DNA of 64,000 nt, taken from contig NZ_CP018192.1 in the NCBI RefSeq assembly GCF_001889525.1, positions 904,501 through 968,500 on the forward strand, given 5' to 3'. Under the pieces are notes generated by a model. That model had not been told where the DNA came from, ran no database searches, and saw only the letters and a list, made by a program, of their open reading frames with translations. How positions within the stretch are numbered: the stretch's first letter is position 1; every line of letters starts with the position of its first letter. Source of the stretch: Granulibacter bethesdensis. Lineage in GTDB: Bacteria > Pseudomonadota > Alphaproteobacteria > Acetobacterales > Acetobacteraceae. Both the position numbers and the translations under genes were made by a program. Positions 17,025-26,585 of this stretch are shown here, in pieces.

Positions 17025-17603
17025 ATGCTGCGCCGTCTATATGATCGTATCCTGTCCTTGGCCTCTTCCCCGCGCGCAGCATGGTGGCTGGGGCTGATTG
17101 CATTTGCGGAAAGCAGCTTTTTCCCCATTCCTCCCGATGCGTTGCTGATTCCCATGTGCGTCGCGCGACCGGAACGCGCCTGGCGTTTCGGCCTGATCTG
17201 TACGTTGGCCAGTGTTGCAGGGGGAGCGTTAGGATACTGGATTGGCTTTGCCCTGCTGGATGCCGTGGCAAGACCTATTCTGGAACTTTACCACTACGAA
17301 CATGCCATTACGCGTTTCCAGGAAACTTATGCGCAGTATGGCCTGTGGGTGATCCTGCTGAAGGGATTGACGCCGATCCCCTACAAGATCGTCACGATCG
17401 GCTCCGGCGCAGCACATTTCAATTTCGGTATCTTCATGCTCGCGAGTCTGGTGACCCGTGGGCTGCGTTTTTTTCTGGAAGCCGCGCTGCTGCGCCGTTT
17501 CGGTGCCCCCGTCAGTCATTTTGTTGAAAAGAGGCTGACCCTGGTGACGACTTTGTTCGCGCTGGCATTGGTGGGTGGTTTCGTTCTCCTGAAATTCCTC
17601 TGA
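17025..17603 (+). CDS. DedA/YqaA-family inner-membrane protein
   Basis: A 192-residue membrane protein of the DedA (SNARE-associated/VTT domain) superfamily, YqaA-like branch. Signatures are FAESSFFPIPPDALLIPM (about residues 26-43), GGALGYWIGFAL, and GLTPIPYKIVTIGSGAA (about 123-139), the amphipathic re-entrant pair typical of DedA proteins. Relatives act in undecaprenyl-phosphate or phospholipid recycling and membrane homeostasis; the specific lipid is not known here. The ATG at 17025 lacks a clear ribosome site, while a strong GAGGGGGAG lies about 50 nt upstream at another ATG in a different frame (16978). Confidence 0.86.
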   Translation: MLRRLYDRILSLASSPRAAWWLGLIAFAESSFFPIPPDALLIPMCVARPERAWRFGLICTLASVAGGALGYWIGFALLDAVARPILELYHYEHAITRFQETYAQYGLWVILLKGLTPIPYKIVTIGSGAAHFNFGIFMLASLVTRGLRFFLEAALLRRFGAPVSHFVEKRLTLVTTLFALALVGGFVLLKFL

Positions 17604-17822
17604 CAGGGCTTTCCCCCCTTTCGGAACCTCCTCAAATTCTCTGCGTTTGATGCTTATCATGGAGCAGGTCGTTTCGACTTGTCTGATTGATTTGCATCCT
17701 TATAAAACAGTCGCCTTATCATAACGGACGTTCTATAAGGATACTCTGCGATCCATGCCTGTCTGGCTTGTGGCAGGTCATTTGTCGTGTATGACCTTTA
17801 CGCCTGCGGGGAGGAGTTCCTC

Positions 17823-18275
17823 ATGATTACGTTGAATATCAACGGTGCCGATCACCAGTTTGATCTGCCGGAGGACATGCCTTTGTTGTGGGCATTAAGG
17901 GATGTGGCTGGGCTGACCGGTACAAAATTCGGTTGCGGGATCGCCCTATGTGGGGCGTGCACTGTTCACATGGATGGGGAAGCGGTTCGCTCCTGTACCC
18001 TTCCGTTGGGAGAAGCCGCCGGTCACAAGATCATGACTATTGAGGCGGTCGGCGATACACCGGCAGGGGCGAAAGTTCAGAAAGCCTGGCTTGATATCGA
18101 GGTCGTCCAGTGTGGGTACTGCCAGTCCGGGCAGATCATGGCGGCAACCGCATTGTTGAATGCACATCCCCACCCAACAGATGACGATATCGATGCGGCC
18201 ATGAGCGGCAATATCTGTCGTTGCGGTACTTATCCCCGCATCAGGCGTGCCATCAAACAGGCATCGCAGGCATAA
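17823..18275 (+). CDS. (2Fe-2S) small subunit of a molybdenum dehydrogenase (IorA/AldF-like)
   Basis: A 150-residue xanthine-oxidase-type iron-sulfur subunit. The plant-ferredoxin-like [2Fe-2S] site is [17 protein letters not shown] with a fourth Cys in RSCTLP. The second [2Fe-2S] site of the four-helix domain is QCGYCQSGQ plus [10 protein letters not shown]. The start at 17823 has GGAGG 8 nt upstream; an earlier in-frame ATG has none. It passes electrons from the molybdopterin subunit to the cytochrome c subunit encoded downstream. The operon matches the membrane aldehyde dehydrogenases of acetic-acid bacteria, but isoquinoline oxidoreductase-type enzymes share the layout, so the substrate is open. 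Confidence 0.93.
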   Translation: MITLNINGADHQFDLPEDMPLLWALRDVAGLTGTKFGCGIALCGACTVHMDGEAVRSCTLPLGEAAGHKIMTIEAVGDTPAGAKVQKAWLDIEVVQCGYCQSGQIMAATALLNAHPHPTDDDIDAAMSGNICRCGTYPRIRRAIKQASQA

Positions 18276-18285
18276 GGGGGGAGCC

Positions 18286-20439
18286 ATGAACCACACTACT
18301 CTTTCCCGTCGCGGCGTTCTGGCCGGAGCGGCCGCTCTGGTGATTGGCACATGGCTGCCTCGCAGCCGCCATGCAAAGGCAGAGGGGGCTACGGAGCAGG
18401 CCGACCACTCATTTGCACCCAATGCCTTTATTCGTGTGGCACAGGATGGCGGCATCACGTTGATCATGCGCGATGTGGAAATGGGGCAGGGCATCTGGAC
18501 CGGAGCGTCCATGCTGCTGGCTGAGGAACTGGAGGTGGGTCTCGATCAGATCAGCCCCCAGTTCGCACCGCCGGATGAGAAACTGTATGCGTCGCCGCTC
18601 CTTCAGATGCAGGCGACCGGCGGTTCGACATCTATCCGCGGCGACTACAAGGAATTTCGTATGGCCGCCGCTACGGCACGCAGCATACTGGTGCAGGCTG
18701 CCGCCCGTGAATGGGGCGTGCCGCCCGGGGAATGCACTGTGAAGCGTGGTGTTATCAGCCACCAGGCCTCTGATCGCAGTGCGCCATACAAGGATTTTGT
18801 GGCTGTTGCCGTGACCTTGCCGGTGCCGAAAGACGTTCCGCTCAAGGATCCGAAAGACTGGACATTGATCGGTCATTCGCAGAGGCGTCTGGACACACCC
18901 CCAAAGGTCAATGGCACGGCCGTATATGGGATTGACGTTAAGCTACCCGGTTTGAAGGTCGCGACAGTCGAGACATGCCCCGTCCTCGGCGGGAAGCTGG
19001 TTTCAATGGATGAGAATGCGGCGCGGGCTGTTCCCGGCGTGCGCGATGTTCTCAAGCTGGATCACGCTGTGGCTGTGGTGGGTGACCATTTCTGGGCTGC
19101 AAAGCAGGGTGTGGAAGCACTCCATATCGTCTGGGACGAGGGACCAAATGCGCAGGTCTCACAGGCCGAGATCGTGGAGGGCCATAAGGCTGCCTCCAGA
19201 ACGGATGGCCTGACAGCGCGTAAGGTAGGTGATCCGGAAGGCGCATTATCCAGTGCAGCCAGCAGGATTGAGGCGGTGTACCAATTGCCGTTTCTGGCTC
19301 ATGCACCCATGGAGCCGATCAACTGCACAGTCCATGTGCGTAAGGAAAGTGCCGAAGTCTGGTGTGGCACTCAGGTGCCGGCGCGTGCGCAGGAGGAGGT
19401 TGTGCAGGTAACCGGCCTGCCCAAAGAGAAGGTTCAGGTCCATAATCATATGATTGGGGGCGGGTTCGGGCGGCGACTGGAAGCTGAATATGTCCGTCAG
19501 GCCGCTGCTTTCGGTCGTCAGGTTTCTTATCCGTTAAAGCTGATCTGGACGCGGGAGACCGATATTCGTCACGATCGGCTTCGGCCTTACTATTACGATA
19601 CCTTGTCCGGTGGGTTGGATGCGGATGGCAAAGTCATCGCATGGACGCACAAAACCACGGGTGCCAGTGTGTTGGCGCGCTGGGCACCGGTGGCCATGCC
19701 GAAAACAGGCATTGATCCCGATCTGATAGAATGTGCTGAAACACCCTATGATATTCCAAACATGCGTAATTCATGGGTGCGTCACGAGCCACCCGGTGTC
19801 GTTGTCGCGTGGTGGCGGGGTGTCGGACCGGCCCATAATGTTTTTGTGGTGGAAAGCTTTGTGGATGAGCTTGCCGCTGCCGCCAGACAGGATCCGCTGA
19901 ATTTCCGCCGTACATTGTTGCATAAAAACCCCCGAGCGTTGGGTGTGCTGAACGCAGCCGCTGAAAAGGCAGGCTGGGGAACGTCCCTGCCGCCGCGTCA
20001 CGGGCGTGGCATCATGGTACAAAACGCCTTCGGTAGTTATCTCTCAGTCGTATGTGAGGCCGAAGTAAAGCCGGACGGAACGGTCCGTCTGCACAGGCTG
20101 GTTGCCGCGATGGATTGTGGACGAGCAATCAATCCGGATTCTGTTCGTGCGCAAATCGAGGGTGGGCTGGTCTTCGGCCTGACGGCTGCACTGTATGGCG
20201 AGATCACGCTTGAAAAAGGCCGTGTTCAGCAATCAAATTTCAACGATTACCGCATGCTGCGGATGAATGAGGTTCCTCCGATCGACATCGTGCTGATCGA
20301 TAGTACCGAAGATCCCGGCGGTTTGGGAGAAACGGGCACTGCGGCAGCATTCCCTGCCATTGCAAATGCTGTTTTTGCGGCGACTGGAAAGCGTATCCGG
20401 CGTTTACCGCTTGGTCTGGGACAGCTGGCGGATGCGTGA
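18286..20439 (+). CDS. Molybdopterin large subunit of dehydrogenase (IorB/aldehyde dehydrogenase-like)
   Basis: A 717-residue molybdenum-cofactor subunit of the xanthine oxidase superfamily, IorB type. It has a twin-arginine signal (SRRGVLAGAAALVIGTW, residues 6-22) for folded export to the periplasm. Then come MEMGQGI-like DVEMGQGIWTG, IGGGFGRRLEAEYVRQAA (cofactor-binding glycine loop), and the C-terminal GGLGETGTAAAFPAIANAVF with the conserved catalytic-type glutamate. The ATG has GGGGGGAG close upstream. In acetic-acid bacteria the equivalent trimer oxidises aldehydes to acids in the periplasm and feeds electrons through cytochrome c to ubiquinone. Whether the substrate here is acetaldehyde or another aldehyde or N-heterocycle cannot be seen. 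Confidence 0.92.
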   Translation: MNHTTLSRRGVLAGAAALVIGTWLPRSRHAKAEGATEQADHSFAPNAFIRVAQDGGITLIMRDVEMGQGIWTGASMLLAEELEVGLDQISPQFAPPDEKLYASPLLQMQATGGSTSIRGDYKEFRMAAATARSILVQAAAREWGVPPGECTVKRGVISHQASDRSAPYKDFVAVAVTLPVPKDVPLKDPKDWTLIGHSQRRLDTPPKVNGTAVYGIDVKLPGLKVATVETCPVLGGKLVSMDENAARAVPGVRDVLKLDHAVAVVGDHFWAAKQGVEALHIVWDEGPNAQVSQAEIVEGHKAASRTDGLTARKVGDPEGALSSAASRIEAVYQLPFLAHAPMEPINCTVHVRKESAEVWCGTQVPARAQEEVVQVTGLPKEKVQVHNHMIGGGFGRRLEAEYVRQAAAFGRQVSYPLKLIWTRETDIRHDRLRPYYYDTLSGGLDADGKVIAWTHKTTGASVLARWAPVAMPKTGIDPDLIECAETPYDIPNMRNSWVRHEPPGVVVAWWRGVGPAHNVFVVESFVDELAAAARQDPLNFRRTLLHKNPRALGVLNAAAEKAGWGTSLPPRHGRGIMVQNAFGSYLSVVCEAEVKPDGTVRLHRLVAAMDCGRAINPDSVRAQIEGGLVFGLTAALYGEITLEKGRVQQSNFNDYRMLRMNEVPPIDIVLIDSTEDPGGLGETGTAAAFPAIANAVFAATGKRIRRLPLGLGQLADA

Positions 20440-20464
20440 GCGTGACAGGAAGGGATGCATTTCG

Positions 20465-21799
20465 ATGTCTGATCTTACAGAAATTGCTCATCAGGATTCC
20501 TGTTTCACATTTTCCTCTGGTACACTGTCGGGGCTTGGGCATGCCATCACGACAGGATTGGCAACTTTTGCAATAGCGACCTGTGTGCTGGGCAATGGTA
20601 TCGCCCATGCTGCGGATAGTGCCCATGATGCACTGGTTGAAAAAGGAAAATATCTGACTACGGCAGCGGATTGTGAATCATGCCATACCGCAAAAGGTGG
20701 TATTCCTTTCGCCGGCGGTCGGGAGTTCAAGCTGCCGATGGGCGTTTTATATACGCCGAATATCACACCGGATAAGGACACAGGAATCGGCGACTATACG
20801 GATGACGAATTTGTCTCGGCCATGTGGGATGGAGTAGGGCGTGGCGGTCGACATTTATATCCGGCTTTTCCTTATACGTCGTATACGAAACTATCACGGG
20901 ATGATGTGCTGGCGATCAAGGCGTATCTGTTCAGTCTCAAGCCTGTTCATGCTGTCTCTCCTCCAAACAACATGAGTTTTCCTTTCAGTCAGCGCTGGCT
21001 GATGGTGGGATGGAACATGCTGAACAATCCGAACCGGCGGTTTGAACCTGATTCTTCCAAGTCTGAGGAATGGAATCGGGGTGCCTATCTGGTGGAGGCA
21101 CTCGGCCATTGCGGGGAATGCCACACGCCGCGTGGATGGACCTATGGCATGAAAAACAGCCGTGCCCTGTCAGGTGAAACGATGCAGGGCTGGAAAGCCT
21201 ACAATATTACCAGTGATCCTAAGCAGGGAATTGGTGACTGGTCCGAGAGTGAGCTTGAAGCCTATCTGGCCACAGGTCATAGCGATGGTCGGGGCAGCGC
21301 CTCTGGACCGATGGCAGAAGCGGTCAGTTACAGCCTGAGCCGTCTGACCCATGATGATATTCACGCCATGGCGGTTTATTTGAAAGCCGTACCGCCCATT
21401 GCCGATGGTGTTGGTGTTGCATCTGCGCCAGAGCAAGCGAAAATGCCAGATCCCGCTACTTCTGCAAACAGCGAGGGTGGCCGTCTCTTTGCCGGCGCAT
21501 GCAAAAGTTGCCACACACTCAGCGGAGCAGGGCGGCAGACGAATTATGCCGCCATTGCCGGAGCAGCCACCGTCTCCGATCCAGAGGGTACCAATCTCGT
21601 TCGCATTCTGCTTGATGGTTCAGTGCTTGATATAGAGAAAAACGGCATTTCTACCGTGCATGCGTTCATGCCTTCCTTTGGCCTGTCACATACCGATGCG
21701 GAACTTGCCGTGCTCTCGAACTATGTGCTTGGCCATTTCAGTGGCGTGCGTGGAACTGTCACGGCAGATCAGGTGAAGGATGCACGCATTGCCCAATAA
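20465..21799 (+). CDS. Tri-heme cytochrome c subunit of the molybdenum dehydrogenase
   Basis: A 444-residue c-type cytochrome with three CxxCH heme sites: CESCH (about residue 75), CGECH (about 219) and CKSCH (about 345). An export signal covers about residues 30-52 (TTGLATFAIATCVLGNGIAHAA). The three-domain plan, with MGVLYTPNITPDKDTGIGDYTDDEF after the first heme, is that of the cytochrome subunits of acetic-acid-bacterial alcohol and aldehyde dehydrogenases. The start at 20465 follows AGGAAGGG; a longer reading would overlap the large subunit by 80 nt. It should anchor the complex at the outer face of the inner membrane and pass electrons to ubiquinone. Confidence 0.92.
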   Translation: MSDLTEIAHQDSCFTFSSGTLSGLGHAITTGLATFAIATCVLGNGIAHAADSAHDALVEKGKYLTTAADCESCHTAKGGIPFAGGREFKLPMGVLYTPNITPDKDTGIGDYTDDEFVSAMWDGVGRGGRHLYPAFPYTSYTKLSRDDVLAIKAYLFSLKPVHAVSPPNNMSFPFSQRWLMVGWNMLNNPNRRFEPDSSKSEEWNRGAYLVEALGHCGECHTPRGWTYGMKNSRALSGETMQGWKAYNITSDPKQGIGDWSESELEAYLATGHSDGRGSASGPMAEAVSYSLSRLTHDDIHAMAVYLKAVPPIADGVGVASAPEQAKMPDPATSANSEGGRLFAGACKSCHTLSGAGRQTNYAAIAGAATVSDPEGTNLVRILLDGSVLDIEKNGISTVHAFMPSFGLSHTDAELAVLSNYVLGHFSGVRGTVTADQVKDARIAQ

Positions 21800-21805
21800 A
21801 GCGGT

Positions 21806-22840
21806 TCAGCCAGCGGTAAACTGAAACCCGATCTGGTGCCGGTATAGTTCACCTGGCTTGACGATCGAGTAGGGAAAACTGCTGTGATGCGGCGCGTCCG
21901 GGTAGTTCTGTGCTTCCAGTGCAATCCCCGCATAGCGCTGATGAAGCAGACCATTCAACCCTTTAAACTGGCCAGTCAGATTATTGCCAGTATAGACCTG
22001 CAAACCTGCCTGGGTTGTCATGATGCGCAAAAGGCGACCATTCCCGGGATGATACAACCCTGCCACGTTCCGCGGATGCTCCGTCACCCGACCATCAAGG
22101 CAGAAACAGTGATCAAGGCCGCCTGCGATTTTCAATTGCGGATGATTTGATAACAGGATTGCACCCAACACGGTAGGCTGCTGGCAATCAAATGGGGTAT
22201 CTGCCACGAAACGCAGCGGAGAAAATGGAATCTGACAATAATCAGTCGCCAGATACTGTGTGGCAGCAATCTGGATTACATGATCGTGGATTGTGTCCGA
22301 AGCCCCCAGATTGAAATACGGATGTACGCTGAGATTGATCGCAGTCGGTTTGTCTGTCTGGGCGGTCAATGTCAGCCAGAGTGTATCACCCCCCAGCCTG
22401 TATTCTGCTTCTGCATAGACTTCCCCCGGGAAGCCCTGATCGCCATCAGGGCTGTTCAGACCGAAGGTAATACTTTCCGCATCATGCCGGACAACCTCCC
22501 AGAGCCTTTTACCGAAACCATCCGGGCCGCCATGGCGTGTATTGCCGTTTTCGTTGGTGGCCAGACGATGGTGAGCACCATCAATCCGTAAATCCCCCCC
22601 TGCTATCCGGTTGGCATAGCGGCCCAGCACGACACCCAGCGAGCCGCCTTCCGCCGCATAGGCTTCAGCACTGTCATGACCAAGCAGGACATGATCCCAC
22701 GCGCCATGACGGTCTCTGCTCATGATGGAGACCATCCGAGCACCATCATCGGTAAAGGCAACCTGCAGATGCTCATTACCGGCCCGGAAAAGGAAGGCTT
22801 TCCGGCCGTCTGCAGTTTGCCCGAAAGCGGAGTGCTCCAT
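21806..22840 (-). CDS. galM: Aldose 1-epimerase (mutarotase)
   Basis: GalM interconverts alpha and beta anomers of aldoses such as glucose and galactose. The 344 residues show the family sites: NRIAGGDLRIDG, the first histidine in NTRHGGPDGFGKRLW, the catalytic histidine in INLSVHPYFNL, the catalytic glutamate in GIALEAQNYPDAPHH, and the closing VKPGELYRHQIGFQF. There is no signal peptide, so it is cytoplasmic. It lies 28 nt downstream of the AsmA-family gene and two genes from zwf, on the same strand. A sugar-oxidation operon is plausible. Confidence 0.93.
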   Translation of the reverse strand: MEHSAFGQTADGRKAFLFRAGNEHLQVAFTDDGARMVSIMSRDRHGAWDHVLLGHDSAEAYAAEGGSLGVVLGRYANRIAGGDLRIDGAHHRLATNENGNTRHGGPDGFGKRLWEVVRHDAESITFGLNSPDGDQGFPGEVYAEAEYRLGGDTLWLTLTAQTDKPTAINLSVHPYFNLGASDTIHDHVIQIAATQYLATDYCQIPFSPLRFVADTPFDCQQPTVLGAILLSNHPQLKIAGGLDHCFCLDGRVTEHPRNVAGLYHPGNGRLLRIMTTQAGLQVYTGNNLTGQFKGLNGLLHQRYAGIALEAQNYPDAPHHSSFPYSIVKPGELYRHQIGFQFTAG

Positions 22841-22868
22841 CTAAATCGCCTTTTTGAAAGCAGGGCGA

Positions 22869-24866
22869 TTATTTCCGCTTTGTATGGCGTGCGACAAGCC
22901 CTTTGCAGTCATCCACCGCGCCGATTCCGGTCTGAATGGTCGGTAAAAGGGCGAGCGGAGGAAACAGGATGCCAAGACCAATCGCAGCTCCTGCCCGGAC
23001 TCCAAGCTCGGCGCCTGGCATAATGGAAGGATTTTTAAAGGTGCCGCCAATATTGATGGGAGTCGGGAGTGACCCGATCGTAAAATGGTTTGCTTCCGTC
23101 CGTATTGCGTAATCCAATGTTTCCGTACGGAGGTTGATCTTACCGGTGCCCCGTATATCGGACTCTGTCGTGTCGATGGCGAATAACCGTGTATCCATCA
23201 CCCCTTGCCGAAGGGTGTAATCCGCAATCATGCAGCGTATCTGCGCTTTGGAGGGAATACCAAGTGCGGACAACACGGCATTGCCGAATTGAAGGCCGGA
23301 AAGATTGACCAGCAATGCACTGATATTACCGCCATGTCCCATGGTCAGGCGTAGGTAGCCATCGCCATGTCCCAGCATTGCGGCAATGGAATTACCTTTG
23401 GTTTTGATGCTGGCCTCTCCGCCGATCTGGCCACCGCCTGTGAAACCGGACACTGATTTAAGAAGGCGTTGCAAGGAAATTTTGTGAAAAGAAATGCTAG
23501 CATCAGCATCAATCGTGTTTCCATCCGGTGATAGCTTAATCGTGCTGGTGACATCCCCATTGCCGATACCAAAGGAAAGAGGATGAAGCTGAATACGGCC
23601 ATCCACGATATCCATGATGACGGTGACATTATCCAGCGGCATCGATCGACCAAGAATGGACTGGCTTTTATAGCGGAGATGGATATCGGCGGCTTTGAGT
23701 TTAGGAATGTTGATGGGGCGTGTAGGAAAAAGCTGAGGACTGGCCTCTGCCTTGGCGATTTCTCGTTTCTGCTCCAGCGTTTGCCCGGGTGTCGTGGTTT
23801 TTCCGGGTGTGGAGCCGATGAAGCCGCCCAGATCATCGAGATCGACCTTGCGGCTATGAAGATCGGCCGTTACCACCGGCCTGGCGCCGGATGGCTCGAC
23901 GATAATCGAACCGTTGAGGTCGCTTGATCCTACATGGCCGGTGAAGTTCTCGAACCTGATGCGCTGCTCTGCATAGGTCATATGGCCTTCAATATCGTAA
24001 GGCGGAGTCTGGGGAATAGGAATTCCGGTCAGTGGATACAGGGCCGCCATGTCGGCCCCCTTCAGCGTCAATGTCAGATCGGCACCGGCGAAATGCAGTG
24101 GATCGGCAATAGTGCCTCGCAGGGAGCCTTTGGTGGGACCGTTCTCCAGATGGAGTGACAAAGGATAGACCGTATGGTCCTGCCGCAAGGTCAGCACGTC
24201 TCCGGCAACCAGCCCGCCAGTCATCGGCTGCCCGGCATAGCTGCCTTTGGCCTCTGCGATCAGAGCATTTTTGCCGGTGCTGTCCGGGCCTGTTGCCAGA
24301 GTGATTGAAACATCGGCCTTTAACGGTGCATCCTGAAACAGGATGGAGCCACCTTCTATATGGAGGGTTCCGATTTCAGGGCTGGCACGCTTATGGGCGG
24401 CAGATTCTGCCTTGTCTTCGTTTTTGCCGGACGGAAATGTCCAGTTATTGCGATTGTCTTCCGTCCTGATCAGGTAAAACGCTGGTTTCGTCAGGGCAAT
24501 GCGAGGAATGGCAATGAGGCGTTCCTGCAAATAACGCAAGACATCAACCTCGATTTCCAGGTGTTCTATCCGAGCGAACTCGTTTTCGGTGCTCTGCTGG
24601 CCTGACTGTTTCCCATCGGAAGATGAAGGAACAGGGAATCCATCAGGCTGGGCGACACGTACTCCCTCCAATTCAACGCTGGTGATCCGCCCGGGATGGA
24701 GATTGAAATGCGTCAGGTTCACGTTCCGGCCCAGCGCCTGACTGAGTTGCGATGCCACAAACGGCCTGAACCAGTTCCAGTCCCACAACAGGATCAGCGC
24801 AGCTGCACCTCCGCACACAAAAGCTGTGCTGATCAACCATTTTTTCTTGCGTGCGGAGAGTGCCAT
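22869..24866 (-). CDS. AsmA-family protein
   Basis: A 665-residue protein with one N-terminal membrane span (about residues 10-28) and the AsmA N-terminal signature WFRPFVASQLSQALGRNVNLTHFNLHPGRITSVELEGVRVAQPDGF. The long remainder is beta-rich with GSIIVEPSGARP-type strands. The AsmA C-terminal domain (about residues 430-640) includes GHGDGYLRLTMGHG and the closing NIGGTFKNPSIMPGAELG. AsmA-like proteins (TamB, YhdP) are thought to be bridge-like lipid carriers between inner and outer membranes. It is placed between zwf and galM, to which it has no obvious functional link. Confidence 0.88.
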   Translation of the reverse strand: MALSARKKKWLISTAFVCGGAAALILLWDWNWFRPFVASQLSQALGRNVNLTHFNLHPGRITSVELEGVRVAQPDGFPVPSSSDGKQSGQQSTENEFARIEHLEIEVDVLRYLQERLIAIPRIALTKPAFYLIRTEDNRNNWTFPSGKNEDKAESAAHKRASPEIGTLHIEGGSILFQDAPLKADVSITLATGPDSTGKNALIAEAKGSYAGQPMTGGLVAGDVLTLRQDHTVYPLSLHLENGPTKGSLRGTIADPLHFAGADLTLTLKGADMAALYPLTGIPIPQTPPYDIEGHMTYAEQRIRFENFTGHVGSSDLNGSIIVEPSGARPVVTADLHSRKVDLDDLGGFIGSTPGKTTTPGQTLEQKREIAKAEASPQLFPTRPINIPKLKAADIHLRYKSQSILGRSMPLDNVTVIMDIVDGRIQLHPLSFGIGNGDVTSTIKLSPDGNTIDADASISFHKISLQRLLKSVSGFTGGGQIGGEASIKTKGNSIAAMLGHGDGYLRLTMGHGGNISALLVNLSGLQFGNAVLSALGIPSKAQIRCMIADYTLRQGVMDTRLFAIDTTESDIRGTGKINLRTETLDYAIRTEANHFTIGSLPTPINIGGTFKNPSIMPGAELGVRAGAAIGLGILFPPLALLPTIQTGIGAVDDCKGLVARHTKRK

Positions 24867-24935
24867 CCTTTGCTAACGGCGAGATAAACGCAGGGTTGCG
24901 CCAGCAGGAAAGAGGCAGACAACCCTGTTTTTTAA

Positions 24936-26414
24936 TCAGGGATCCTGCCAATCCTCATGCCACGTGCGCCCATCGCGTTCTATCAGGGCAATGGAGGCAG
25001 TCGGCCCCCAGCTTCCGGCCGGATACATGCGTGGGCCTTCCGTGCTGTTGCGCCAGGCTTCCAGAATTGGGTCGCTCCATATCCAGGCGGCTTCTACTTC
25101 ATCCCGACGCATGAACAGGGAGGGGTTGCCGCGCACCGTATCCATCAGAAGGCGCTCATACGCATCCGGGTAGCGCATGCCGAATGCTTCCTCAAAACTG
25201 ATGTTCAGCCGTGCCGGTCGCAGTCTCAGCCCACCCGGACCGGGATCTTTCTGCATCGTCACCAGCCGCATGCCTTCATCCGGTTGCAGACGGATGACCA
25301 GCCGGTTCGCCTGTAACTCCGTGCTGTCCGAAGGGAAAATCGAGTACGGGACATGTTTGAACTGGATGACAACTTCGCTGACTTTCTGCGGCAGGCGTTT
25401 GCCGGTGCGCATGTAAAACGGCACACCTGCCCAGCGCCATGATCTGACTTCCGCTTTCAGGGCTACAAAAGTTTCGGTCGTTGTTGGATGTCCGACCTCA
25501 TCGACATAGCTGTTGACTGCACGACCCTGAATCGCCCCTTTCCCGTACTGGCCGCGCACGGTGGACAGCGCGACCTCATGCTCGGCCAGCGGTTTCAGGG
25601 CACGCAGAACCTTCAGCTTTTCATCACGCAGCCCGTCTGCTTCCAGAGAAACCGGCGGTTCCATCGCCAGCACGCAGAGAAGCTGCAGCAGGTGATTCTG
25701 GATCATGTCCCGCATGGCGCCGGAGCCGTCATAATATCCGGCGCGCTCTTCCACCCCGACCGTTTCCGAGACGGTAATCTGAACGTGATCAATATTATCG
25801 GCGTTCCACAACCGCTCGAAAATCGAATTGGCAAAGCGGAGCGCGATCAGGTTCTGAACTGTTTCCTTACCAAGGAAATGGTCGATGCGATAAATCTGCC
25901 GCTCGGCAAAGATCTTGCCAACGGCGTCGTTGATCGCCCGGGATGAGTCGAGATCCTGCCCGATCGGCTTTTCCAGAACAACGCGTGACTGTTCGGTGAC
26001 CAGTCCGGCTTTCTCAAGGTTTTCGCATGTGTCACCATACAGGGCAGGGGCAGTGGCCATGTAATAGACTCGGATACGAGCGGGTTGTTCATCCAGCAAT
26101 GTCGCCAAAGCATCGAACCCCTCACCGCTTTTGCCATCCACATGCCGGTAATGCAGCATCGAACGAAACTGGCTGACCGTTTCCTCCTGCCACTCATCCC
26201 CCTTGATGTGTTTGCGCAGATGCTCCAGCACCGTATTGGCATAGTCTTCGCTGCTGAGATCGGAGCGTGCCGCTCCAATCAGGCGGCTATCGGGCGGAAT
26301 CTGCCCGTCACGCAGCCGCCGATACAAGGCCGGCATCAGTTTGCGAAGGGTGAGATCGCCTGTGGCGCCGAATACGACACCATCAAAAGTACTGACAGGA
26401 ATGATCTGGGCCAT
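24936..26414 (-). CDS. zwf: Glucose-6-phosphate 1-dehydrogenase
   Basis: Zwf oxidises glucose 6-phosphate to 6-phosphogluconolactone with NAD(P)+, the entry to the oxidative pentose phosphate pathway, important in acetic-acid bacteria that lack complete glycolysis. The 492 residues show GATGDLTLRKLMPALYR (coenzyme site, with GxTGDLxxR), the substrate motif RIDHFLGKETVQN with the catalytic His/Lys, and RTGKRLPQKVSEV. The start at 26414 has AAGAAGG 7 nt upstream. The gene diverges from the GST gene and precedes asmA-like and galM on the same strand. Confidence 0.97.
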   Translation of the reverse strand: MAQIIPVSTFDGVVFGATGDLTLRKLMPALYRRLRDGQIPPDSRLIGAARSDLSSEDYANTVLEHLRKHIKGDEWQEETVSQFRSMLHYRHVDGKSGEGFDALATLLDEQPARIRVYYMATAPALYGDTCENLEKAGLVTEQSRVVLEKPIGQDLDSSRAINDAVGKIFAERQIYRIDHFLGKETVQNLIALRFANSIFERLWNADNIDHVQITVSETVGVEERAGYYDGSGAMRDMIQNHLLQLLCVLAMEPPVSLEADGLRDEKLKVLRALKPLAEHEVALSTVRGQYGKGAIQGRAVNSYVDEVGHPTTTETFVALKAEVRSWRWAGVPFYMRTGKRLPQKVSEVVIQFKHVPYSIFPSDSTELQANRLVIRLQPDEGMRLVTMQKDPGPGGLRLRPARLNISFEEAFGMRYPDAYERLLMDTVRGNPSLFMRRDEVEAAWIWSDPILEAWRNSTEGPRMYPAGSWGPTASIALIERDGRTWHEDWQDP

Positions 26415-26585
26415 CGAAGCCTTCTTTCGAATCTGTCGGGTCAAAGTGTTGCATCGTGATCAGTGTGGCACCTTATCGTTGATGGCACTTGCTGTCCGCT
26501 GCTGGACGCGGATGCGTTACCATCTTGAAGAGGATGAACCATGTCAGACAGGCAATGTGCTACAGACAGTGGAAGGCTGCCAAGT

